Source of the DNA: Dimargaris cristalligena | Lineage: Eukaryota; Kickxellomycota; Dimargaritomycetes; Dimargaritales; Dimargaritaceae | Length of the DNA stretch: 64,000 nucleotides | NCBI GenBank assembly: GCA_027576995.1 | Contig: JANBQC010000026.1 | Location: 1 to 64,000, forward strand | Reading direction: 5' to 3' | Shown: positions 1-9,073 of the stretch, piece by piece | Numbering within the stretch: the first letter of the stretch is position 1 | How the letters are laid out: every line of letters starts with the position of its first letter | Notes under the pieces: generated by a model | What the model was told of the DNA's origin: nothing | Databases searched by the model: none | What the model saw: the letters and a program-made list of their open reading frames with translations, nothing else | Made by a program: the position numbers and the translations under genes

Positions 1-51
1 CTTGGTGGGTGAGGACTGGGACTCACCCAAGAACTTCCTTTTTCCCTTCCC

Positions 52-486
52 TTATTCAGTGGGCTGGGGAACCAAGGGTTCTTTGTCATTGTCATCATCT
101 TCCTCATTATTTTCATTCTTGGAGGGTGGGAAAATACAAGACAAGCCAAATGAGATGATGTGGTTTTCCCCATCAATGCTAATGTCCATGTTGGCATTGG
201 CTACTTTCAGGCTGCTAACTTGTTGGTGCAGGTGGACATAGTGCACTGGGGGAACCTGAGTTTAGTACATATCATGCACCACATAGTCCTCAGATTGGAG
301 TCTGAACTTATTGAGTACAAATTCATAGACAATCTCAAGCAGATTGCTGGTATTAGTTGAAATGCTGGATTCCTGCATGGAAGTGTTGTAGTGGTAGTAT
401 CCCAGTTTGGGGTCAAAACTGATGGTGCAGCCCATGTCTTCATCAAAGGAAAAAGCCTGGGTGATGTTGAGGTTGAGTAGCAGCAA
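52..486 (-). pseudogene. Decayed gene for a small secreted protein
   Basis: I do not recognise the family. One minus-strand frame runs from a hydrophobic segment (residues ILGLLLLNLNITQA, signal-peptide-like, probable cleavage after TQA) through a globular-looking stretch to an acidic tail (NENNEEDDDNDKE). A TAA at 262-264 interrupts the frame, which then continues open for about 69 codons to a TAA at 52-54. No ATG precedes the hydrophobic segment: the codon before QFFTT is GTT, directly preceded by TGA. The start may therefore be lost, or lie in an upstream exon, since a possible TTCAG acceptor sits there. Two cysteines are visible. The similar codon character on both sides of the stop suggests a recently broken gene. 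Calling this a pseudogene is an inference. Confidence 0.4.
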
Positions 487-1670
487 GCCCAGAATGGTTG
501 TAAAGAACTGAACTCAAATCCTTGAAAACTGAACTTTATTTAAAAAAATAGATGATAAAAGGGAAAGGTGATGATAGACTTGCTGTTCCAAGAGGTGGCA
601 GCAAGTGGGAGTATTTATATAGTGCCATCCGGAGGTCGGCACTTATCCCCGGACTATGGATAGCCAGTCCTCATTGTCAGAGGGCGGAACATGCCGTGAC
701 ATGCAATGGCGGTATCACTCCCTCCATTTACCCACAAAAAAATATATAAATATGTACCGCCTACACTGTGGCACATATAAAAAACCAACAAAATATTATT
801 CATTTCTTTATACTCATGGTTTGCATTAAAAAGCCCACCATTTTCTTCCTTGCATTTAAAAGTCCGACCTGTTTTTCAGTGGATTCCTTATCATTCCATT
901 TTATTCTATTCTTGACCTTCCTTTTATGTCCCTTCTCTTGTATCCAGCGGCCCCTAAGGCCCACAGGATGGCTGCATAAGTAGCCAGCGAATTCCCACTC
1001 ATTTAAGAGAAGAATCATCACTCATATCATTTTGAAACTCATAACTCTACCACCCCTTAAGCCCAGTCCCGAATTTTTTATTGATCATTTTTGTATTGTT
1101 TACCACTACTGTCTCTGTTCATTTTATTTATTCTCAATAAAACCTTCGTATCACTTGTCATATCCTGCCCCCCCATCCTCTGTCTACTCCACCAACCACT
1201 CGCCTCCTCCAAAACCCCACTATGTCAACATCCAATTCTGCCCCAGTCTCCTCCCACTCCGCGAACCTCCCATCTTCTGCCGCCAGGGAACCGGCTGCCG
1301 CAACTTTAGGCCATGTTGATAAGGAGGCTGCTGCCTCCTCGTAAATCCCAAAGGATGTCAACAATTGGTCAGACATCCCAGGTAGTACATTTATACTTGA
1401 AAGAGGAAGCCTAAATGAAAAGATAGATGGATAATAGAGAAAGGGAGAGAAGGTCTCAGAATATTGGATGACTAAGCAGAGGGAAAGGGAGGGGAGTTCC
1501 CAGATAATAATATTAGTTATTACAAAGGATAGGTAATAATTATGTAACCAATAAATTCAATGTGAAACAATAGAAGGGATAAAAAGAAAAAGAGAAAGCT
1601 ATTGTTAGCTATTCTTTGAACAGGGGTGCAGTCAGGCCAGGGACAGTGTGAATGCAGGGGTAAAGTCCAG

Positions 1671-2111
1671 TCAGGGGCAGGGGTGCATCATAGTTAAGGG
1701 TGTACTTCTGATAAGTACAAAAAATAGATAAAAAATAAAAGTAGGTAAAAATGTGGTAAGTTTACCACACCTAGGTATTAGGTTGGTATTTTGAGGGGCT
1801 CTAATCTTAGGACTGAGGGTTAGGCTAATGTCCTTGCCTTTATTTAAAAAAAGAGGGTGGCTGGACATCAGTTTTGAGGGGCCAGTACCTGGAGTGGTCA
1901 TGGGGTATTTGGGAAATGGACCTTCAGCTATCCTGAATCCATTGGAGCTGCTGTTGGGGTTTGTACCAAGATAAGGTGTAAATGTTTCTGAGGGCACAGA
2001 TCCTGGGCTCTTGTTGTTTGGGTCCCAGAATGGATAAGGCATGGTAGCTAAAAAATAATAATAAAGAGTGAATAAAGAAATAAAGAAAACTAGACTTCTG
2101 CTAGAAGTCAT
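1671..2111 (-). CDS. Doubtful 146-residue ORF, possibly secreted or spliced
   Basis: The frame starts MTSSRSLVFFISLFTLYYYFLA, which could be a signal peptide. It continues with a Pro/Ser/Thr/Asn-rich stretch and ends in a second hydrophobic patch. The DNA under the first segment (TTTATTATTATTTTTTAG followed by CTACC) looks just like an intron 3' end, so the real exon may begin at about 2046 with upstream coding sequence I cannot find. No family is recognised. It lies in the AT-rich left region near two decayed secreted-protein genes and may be another remnant. Confidence 0.18.
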   Translation of the reverse strand: MTSSRSLVFFISLFTLYYYFLATMPYPFWDPNNKSPGSVPSETFTPYLGTNPNSSSNGFRIAEGPFPKYPMTTPGTGPSKLMSSHPLFLNKGKDISLTLSPKIRAPQNTNLIPRCGKLTTFLPTFIFYLFFVLIRSTPLTMMHPCP

Positions 2112-3101
2112 TGGCTAAAACTGGGTAAAACACTGGGTGAAGTTAAGGACAGATATATATTCTGATGTATCTTGAAGATAACTTGCTGTTTTAAGGGCCA
2201 AAAGTGGGGGTATATATATATATAGGTTTGGAGAGTCCACTAATCTAAACTATAACTAAAGAAGTTTGATGGTAGAAATTAAACTAGGGGCCATAAAACC
2301 CTCAAAAAGGGAAAACTGGTTGGACTACTTGGAATGCTTCACACAATAATTACTTGGAAGAAAAAAAATAGTTGTTGGTAGTTAGAAGGTCCTTGGATTC
2401 TCTGAGATCTTCATAGTGATGTGGCTTAAGGAAGATAAGTGGGAGACAAAGGAGGCTTTGACACCTCTTGACATATTCTAGTGTGTGAGGTAGGATCCTT
2501 CCACTTGACAAGATAGCAGATAATAGCTCCATGAAGGCAAGTGGTGTGAGATGATTGGGGATCTACAGGGATGCAGCTGTGTTGGTTGCCCTGCCAAGGG
2601 AGTGGACTAGGGTTAACACTTTAGTTCAGGAGCTACTAGTGTAACAGGAGGTGGGGTTAAGTTGGATTGGGGGATTTACCACTTAGCACTTTGCTCTGAG
2701 TAGGGAAAGGGGGAATCTGGGAGATTCCTAATAGAACTAAATTAGTAAAGGTTATAAATTATTATTTTACTGAAACATGATCTTTTTCTGCTTTTGGGTT
2801 AAATTTATCATTTTATACTTCTAGTTCGGTTTTGTCTTCTGTGACAATGGTTATTGCTTGTGCTCTGCTTAGTGTTGGCCTGAATAGGTTCAAGTTATGT
2901 GATGGGGGAATTTGTCGGGATGGGGACACATTGTGCAGTTGTACTAGGAGGTGTTGAGGCATTAGCTCATCAATCTGCTTGATTGAAAGGAGGAACTCAT
3001 CCTTACCAAAGGCAGTACAGTAGGCTGGGTACCATAGTTACCCCATAGGCTATTCCTATTGGCTGGTACAGTATATCCCATATATATAGAAGGATCTACT
3101 G

Positions 3102-3758
3102 CTAGATAGCCCAGTGCCTATTAAGGATGGTCAATATGACTGTAATAATATTGTAACTAATTAAGCTGAGTGGGGCCAGAGAATGGTATAAATTACTAAA
3201 GGCCGAGTAGGGCAAATAACTAAACAAAATGTAGTAGATAATAATTATTATATTGAAATACATGGGATCCTGGTCTGCCACTCGGGGTGGCCTATAGTAT
3301 TCCTCTGGGATGAGGTGTGGTTCTTGTGCCATTGGGGTGGGGCCATCTTCATCCATGGTGGGGGATAGATGAGTCACAGCATGGTTCCTTGGTTCCTCCT
3401 CACTTGAGTACCATGTACTGTGGGGAGGATTGACCTCTCACCCATGAGTGGTGGATGCCTCCCCTGGTTGCAATAACAAGCAATTGTAGTCAAGGCTACT
3501 CTTTGGGGCTTGAAAGTATTGGCTGTACTTGCCATCCAGACACAATTATACCATAGCATTCCTCCTAGTATGACCAGTGCAGAATATGATATATATGGTT
3601 AAAATAATTTCTTCAATGACAAATAGCAAAGGATCCAAATACCAAAACCAATTAATAAACACGATATTTAACCTTCCTGTGCTAAGCAGCAATACAATAA
3701 CCATTGACCAGCACCGGCTGGGGAAAGGATGGTCTATTAGGAAATAATCTAAGTACAT
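3102..3758 (-). other. Cluster of short overlapping ORFs, possible gene remnant
   Basis: Three short minus-strand frames follow one another with small overlaps. The last contains a Pro-rich acidic segment around PHLIPEEYYRPPRVADQDP. They do not splice into one frame at any donor and acceptor I could find. This may be a decayed gene or chance; no family is recognised. Confidence 0.12.
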
Positions 3759-4342
3759 AAATCCACACTCAGGGGGACTATTACTATCAGGACTTCAGAC
3801 AGGGATACACTGGGCAAAGGGGCACACATTATCAAGTATCAGGAATATAAATAAAATTACATATGGTGTAAAATTGCCAAAATTTATTGAGAGGATACCT
3901 GCAGGGAATTTATAAGGAAATGGTAAATAGGAAATAAATTAAGCATAGCTAACTAGCAGTAGCCGGGGCCCAACTTGCCAGTGGGTGGAGGCTAGTACTG
4001 CTAATATGCCGGAATATTCAGCCAGACAGCAAAGAATACCGAAGAGAAACAACTAAATCGATAAACAAAATATAGAAGGCCACTAATGATGGTGACCATG
4101 GGGCACACGGGCCGGGCTACATCCAGCCTACCACAACTGGGAAAACCAAATCAATTGAGGTCAAACTGGGGTATATATTGGCTGGGGACATCAAACTCTA
4201 GTTGGTTCTCCATCATACCCAGGATAATATTCTGACTCTCTATAATGGGGGCATCCAAATGGAGGTTTACACCGGGGAACTGATCAACAAAAGCCCCCTT
4301 CTTAAAGCTGTCTGATAAGTTGTTCAAGATATAACTATGCTG

Positions 4343-5479
4343 CTAATCCCTGTCCGCCAGGCTCTGCATATCCCACCAGTAAATAAGGTGAGGCTTAAGT
4401 TTGTGCAGGGCCAGTGGTAAATCCTCATAGTCATCCAGTTTGGCCATTAAAAGCCGGGCAGTGGAAGGGTGCTTGAACCAAAAGGCCCACATAGCCGACG
4501 TAAATATTCCAGTTGGAGTCAGGGTAGCGAGCCCTTTCATTTTGAGCAGTTGCTCCAGGGAGACATCGTTGCCGTTGACGGCTAGCACTTTAACGGATGT
4601 GTCCATTTGAGCCAGCCATGAATTTAACAGGGCTGGAAATGTTTCCGGTAATTGACCTGCAATACCACGGCCATTGGGAGAGACTGTCTGGACTAGCTGC
4701 CCATACTTGGAAATCAGAGCCATGGCTAAATCCACATTGGTGGAGCGGAAAAGTGTTGGGAAAATACTGTGACTGTGAACCAGTCTGGCCTTAGATACGC
4801 CTTGATAGATAAGTATTTTGAGGCCACAGTTCTCTCCAATAAGGTATAATTCCAGTAAATCAAGGGCCTTCTTATCTGAGAGTGACCGAAACAGGCTCTG
4901 AATAGAACTGCTTTGAGTGTCTGTTAGATCATTGCTAAGCACATGAGCCCAGAATCGGTTTGCCATCTGCTCCATAATAAATATGCATCAATAAGTTGCA
5001 TGCCGATACTCAGAATTACTAGGTTAGTAGGGATGTAATGTAACTTGTAGTAAAGGTATTCTATTGACATTAGCAAAAACAGTTACTAGTGTTTATTTGA
5101 CATGTGAGATACTTACATCTTCAGTGACGGTGGCGGTGTTAAGGATATCTTGTAGGTTAAAGGGTTCATGCCCAAGGTCTGCCGATTATTTATTATGTTC
5201 CTCTACTTCATCCAAATCGGCCTGGAGTACATCTCTCAATGCATTCATTTCCAATCCAGCATTCCCTGCACCCGCTGGCTGAGCATCATCATCAACTCCC
5301 TGGATCAGGCGTAAAATTGCTGCCTCAAGAGCAGCAACTGGAAAGTCTTGATCAATCTGCGGCAAGGGATCATCTCGGTTTTCAAGTGGAGGTCGATTGG
5401 GACTGGGCAACCCCCTGGTAGAAGGGAAAATGAGGCCAATGGCGGGCAACACCAACAAGAAATAGGTTAGCTTAAACAT
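4343..5479 (-). pseudogene. Secreted protein gene broken by one in-frame stop
   Basis: Family not recognised. Exon 1 (5479-5117) starts MFKLTYFLLVLPAIGLIFPS, a good signal peptide, followed by a Pro- and Asp-rich stretch and helical sequence. A TAA at 5186-5188 (codon 98) interrupts it. The same frame continues SADLGHEPFNLQDILN to a GTAAGT donor at 5116. After a 150-nt intron, exon 2 (4966-4343, acceptor GCAG) adds 207 residues beginning MANRFWAHVL, with no further stop. Exon lengths 363 and 624 are both multiples of three, so the gene would give about 328 residues apart from codon 98. No alternative intron removes the TAA in frame. Other genes here end in TAA, so the codon is not reassigned. 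A recent nonsense mutation is the simplest reading; stop readthrough or a base error are alternatives. Confidence 0.55.
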
Positions 5480-5629
5480 ACCGGGCCGGATTCACTAGGA
5501 TTATTCGACTTGGAAGGGAAGGGGACGACAAGATGCTGGCAAAAATATTTAAAGCCAAGTAAGGTAAGTGACAATGAAGGGGTGACTAATGGCAGGTTTT
5601 TATACTCATATGGGATACATAGCAGGTGC

Positions 5630-5644
5630 GGGTTAGAGGGTTAG
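5630..5644 (-). promoter_or_regulatory. Doubled telomere-like box CTAACCCTCTAACCC
   Basis: On the minus strand the 15 bases read CTAACCCTCTAACCC, two CTAACCC units separated by T, about 150 nt upstream of the ATG at 5479. The identical 15-mer occurs at 30341-30355 in the same orientation relative to the kinesin gene. Fungal Myb-type factors of the Tbf1/TRF class bind TTAGGG-like sites in promoters; whether that applies here is inference. Confidence 0.4.
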
Positions 5645-6654
5645 ATACTCAATTTAGCAGAAAAAATATCATGACTGAATCTACCAACTGCTGTTTAGCC
5701 CAAAATCTTGGTGATGGACTTTTACCGTCCTGCACCCAACTTATCAATGGATCACGTCGCTATTTAGGGTTACACGCCTAAGGTATAGCTAATAGAATCA
5801 CTCTCAGCCTTGCAAAAATTAAACGGGGGCAACAGGTAACGCCGTAAGTTGAAATGATTGGTGGCTTTCAACAACCCCAACTAGCGACTCAGCTACTAAT
5901 ATATACTACAGTGAGCTTTTTCTAACGCTCATTGCTGGGGCTCAATGGCCGATGATTGTCTCCAATTACTGGCCACTGGATATTTCCAAAAGGTACACAT
6001 TATGGCTGGGTGGTTTCACTAATTATATTACATCTATAACCTGCTGTGCCGGTTAGGTGTGATGGTAACTTCCAGGGTGATATAAGTGTAACCAAACCAT
6101 GTTCTATAGAGAAAAAGCTATACCCCATATAATTCGGTGGTTATCTTCAAGCCGGGTGAAAAAAAAATGGAATTGGAACTGGTCAGTGACAACTCGGTGG
6201 TCCCCTAGACCTACCCACTGCCCCGTGGAGCGACCGTTTGAGGGATTGTGCGAAAAAACAAACTAATACTATCATACAATAGGGTAGCAGAGGTAAATTT
6301 AAACTAAGTTATTAAGTTGTCACCAGGAACTCCGTGCTATAGATTTGTCTACCAAAGTGGTTAGTAAGTGGCCACTGGAGCTGAGCATGTCCCAATTATT
6401 ATAGGTACCACGGTACTTTAACAGGGAACCTGGAGTGTTATTACGAGTAGGTCCCCCGGGCATGCCCTGCCAATGCCCACAACCCATCAATAAATAATTA
6501 GAGCAGAATATGGGAGAAGTTCATCCAAGCTGTATAACGAAAAATCCATTAGATTCGGCCAATATTACTAGTTAAAAATACATTTCCCATATATTCTCCC
6601 ATACACATATAATGCAAGCCCTTATATAGCTGGGCAGAATTTCACCCATATGTT

Positions 6655-6660
6655 TTTATT
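6655..6660 (-). terminator. Putative poly(A) signal of the sulfhydrylase gene
   Basis: The minus strand reads AATAAA about 150 nt downstream of the stop codon at 6808, in the usual range for 3'-end formation. Confidence 0.35.
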
Positions 6661-6807
6661 ATTTTAAAGAGTTAAACGTCGCATTGGGTATAGGCGTGAT
6701 GAAATGGGAGAATTATAAACCTACTGGGTCTATTTTGGAAATGGGGGAGGCATCATTGGAAGCCAGGCGGCTCGAATCTAGTAGAAAAGCCGGGAGTGTG
6801 GTGAAGC

Positions 6808-8118
6808 CTAAGATTCCATGACTGCCTGCTCGAGGGCCTGGGCGAAATCGGTCTTGATATCTTCAATGTGCTCAATCCCCACGCTGACCCGGACCATCTC
6901 CGGGCTGACCCCACACAGGCGCGCCTCCTCTTCGTTGAGCCGGGAATGGGTAGTTGTGAACGGATGAATGACCAGAGTTTTGGCATCGCCCACATTAGCC
7001 AGGTGCGAAGCAAGTTGAACCGCATTGATAAATCGCATAGCAGCCGGAGCCCCACCCTGAACCCCAAAGGTCAGCATACTGCCAAATCCATGGTTAAGGT
7101 ATTTGCGGGCCAGGGCGTGGTAGGGGTGCTGGGGTAGTCCTAGGTAGGAGACAAAACTAACTTGGGGCTGCTGTTCCAACCATTGAGCCAAGGCCAGGCC
7201 ATTGGACAAATGCCGTTCGGCCCGCAAGGATAAGGTCTCAAGACCTTGGAGCAACAGAAATGCGCCAAAGGGATTCTGACAGGCCCCTACACCGTACTGG
7301 GTGTCACAGCGGGCCATCATGGTAAAGCACGAGTTGAGTCCTCCCTCGATGGCGGCCTTGTCCCAGTAGGACGCGCCGTCGGGGCCGGGGGTGGTAAGGG
7401 CGGGAAATCGGCCGCTGGCCTTCCAGTTGAACCGACCCGCGTCCACAATGACCCCGCCAATTGTGGTCCCGTGCCCGCCAATCCACTTGGTCGCCGAATG
7501 AACCACGATATCAGCCCCATGATCCAGGGGACGGATCAGATACCCGCCCATCCCAAAGGTATTGTCCACCAGCAGGGGAATACCCTGGCTATGGGCGAGG
7601 TCAGCCAAGGCCCGGAGATCGGGCACGTTGAATTTGGGGTTCCCGATGCTTTCCACGAACAGCGCCTTGGTACGGGCGTCGATTAGGCGGGCCATGGTCA
7701 GCGGGCCATCATCACAGGCGAAACGGACTTCGATGCCCAGCCGAGCCAGCAGTTCCTTAAACATAACGTAGGTTCCCCCGTATAGATTCGGAAGGGATAC
7801 AATGTTATCCCCCGCGCCGGCGATGGTAATAATGGCCATAAATTCGGCGGCCTGACCACTGCTGGTGGCCATGGCGGCTACGCCGCCCTCCAGCGCAGCC
7901 ATGCGTTCCTCAAAGACAGCGTTGGTGGGGTTGGCCACCCGGGTGTACAAGTAGCCCTTTTTCTCGCCATTAACGAGTTTAACGGCGTCCTCGGCACTAT
8001 CGAGGATATAGGACGATGTCGCAAAGATAGGGACGGCCCGGGCACGACTGGGCTCGTCCTGGGCACCTCCCTGACCAGCGTGGACCTGAAGGGTTTCGAA
8101 GCGGAGTGGCGGGGGCAT
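6808..8118 (-). CDS. MET17: O-acetylhomoserine sulfhydrylase (Met17/Met25 type)
   Basis: A PLP enzyme of the Cys/Met metabolism family. It condenses O-acetyl-L-homoserine with sulfide to make homocysteine, the main sulfur-entry step of fungal methionine synthesis, in the cytosol. The 436-residue frame is intronless and close to the yeast enzyme's 444 residues. Visible landmarks are the opening FETLQVHAGQ with SRAVPIFATSSYIL, the substrate-binding YTRVANPTNAVFEERMAALEGG, the cofactor region SSGQAAEF, VDNTFGMGGYLI, and the Schiff-base lysine in VVHSATKWIGGHGTTIGG (about residue 208). The C-terminal LVIHPFTTTHSRLNEEE and VRVSVGIEHIEDI are typical of O-acetylhomoserine rather than cystathionine enzymes. 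I chose the first ATG because it precedes the conserved N-terminus by only a few residues. No CACGTG Cbf1-type site was seen in its 350-bp upstream region. Confidence 0.95.
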   Translation of the reverse strand: MPPPLRFETLQVHAGQGGAQDEPSRARAVPIFATSSYILDSAEDAVKLVNGEKKGYLYTRVANPTNAVFEERMAALEGGVAAMATSSGQAAEFMAIITIAGAGDNIVSLPNLYGGTYVMFKELLARLGIEVRFACDDGPLTMARLIDARTKALFVESIGNPKFNVPDLRALADLAHSQGIPLLVDNTFGMGGYLIRPLDHGADIVVHSATKWIGGHGTTIGGVIVDAGRFNWKASGRFPALTTPGPDGASYWDKAAIEGGLNSCFTMMARCDTQYGVGACQNPFGAFLLLQGLETLSLRAERHLSNGLALAQWLEQQPQVSFVSYLGLPQHPYHALARKYLNHGFGSMLTFGVQGGAPAAMRFINAVQLASHLANVGDAKTLVIHPFTTTHSRLNEEEARLCGVSPEMVRVSVGIEHIEDIKTDFAQALEQAVMES

Positions 8119-9073
8119 GGCAAATGGGAAGACGGCCGAGGAAGCGGGGTAGGAAGGTAAATGAGCAGAAGGGGAAGGGGGTTTAGTGGCTAATAAGGTG
8201 GAGAAAAGGGAGAGTTAAGCTATCAAGCGCAGCCATCCTATGCCTTCCGATAGAGCAGTCCATGACATCCCACCCAGGCTGAGATACCCCCCGCCCGGGA
8301 TGCGGCACTCAGTGCATTTCAGATGAGGTGACTCCTCAACAAAATGGCCCGACCTACTTGGCAGGAGCGCCGCTCTGTGCAGCCGACTTTGAGCCAGGTG
8401 AGGCTGGCGCACTTTCCTGCCCCCTTGACCGAAAATAAACCTCATGATTCATCAGTATTCCGCATTCTGACTCACTACCAATGTACATTCTAGGGCATAG
8501 AGCCACTGGGGAGGGATCCCGTTGGGCCGAACCGTCCAGCAGCAGGTACTTAATTCCGGAGGAAAGGGAAATGGGGAGCCCCCGCGATGCTAATTGCGAT
8601 TATCAAGACCGAGTACCGGTCACAACACTGACGATGAAGCACACATTTATTAGACCCAATGCAAACGGCACACTAAAAGCAGAGAATGCGCACATCAGTC
8701 CAAGTAGGCACGGATACCAAAACTAACTCCAATCCCAGCTACCAAATTGGCATACGGACAGCTAAAAGGGGTATTAGAAGGGGGGGGGGTCGAATGATTG
8801 TCCATAAAAGCAATAAGAGCATAAGGAGGGAAGAATAGCAAAAAAAAAAGCAATCGGAGCAATAAAAATAAAATGCAGGGTGAATCGAAACCAAATAACC
8901 AAATTGAGACCGACGCGACAGGGATGGGTTTCGCGAATGATGAAAATAAATAACAAATACCTATAAAAACAACCAAAAACTGACGCAGCCCCAGCGGGAG
9001 GGGGGGGGCAATACTACTGACGCGGCGCGAATAGCCCAGCACCGTCCCATCTACACTGAGCAACGGGGGCTCT
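8119..9073. other. Spacer between sulfhydrylase and antiporter genes
   Basis: About 950 bp serve as the 3' region of the antiporter gene and the upstream region of the sulfhydrylase gene, both on the minus strand. It contains homopolymer G runs near 8780-8789 and 9001-9008 but no gene or clear motif. Confidence 0.5.

Larger units (their letters stand above)
487..4342. other. AT-rich region without a supported gene
   Basis: I see no reading frame here that I can defend as an intact gene. The sequence is richer in A and T than the rest of the window and has short TA runs, for example near 2211-2222. Two weak minus-strand hints are listed separately (1671-2111 and 3102-3758). No terminal repeats, integrase, transposase or reverse-transcriptase motifs were found, so a transposon origin is not supported. 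Confidence 0.5.
5480..6807. other. Intergenic region upstream of the broken secreted gene
   Basis: No gene is seen. The region holds the doubled CTAACCC motif at 5630-5644 and, near its left-gene end, the putative polyadenylation signal of the sulfhydrylase gene (6655-6660). The rest looks like ordinary AT-rich intergenic sequence. Confidence 0.5.

Noticed and set aside
487..4342. A degenerate transposon in the AT-rich left flank
   Set aside because: No terminal repeats, target-site duplications, or integrase, transposase or reverse-transcriptase motifs were visible on either strand.
5186..5188. A reassigned TAA codon that would explain both interrupted secreted genes
   Set aside because: Several well-supported genes in the window (for example the Ski2, XMAP215 and Ste11 genes) end naturally at TAA at the expected family length.
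8119..8470. A methionine-regulon CACGTG site upstream of the sulfhydrylase gene
   Set aside because: None was found in the roughly 350 bp upstream, although homologous genes in yeast carry one.
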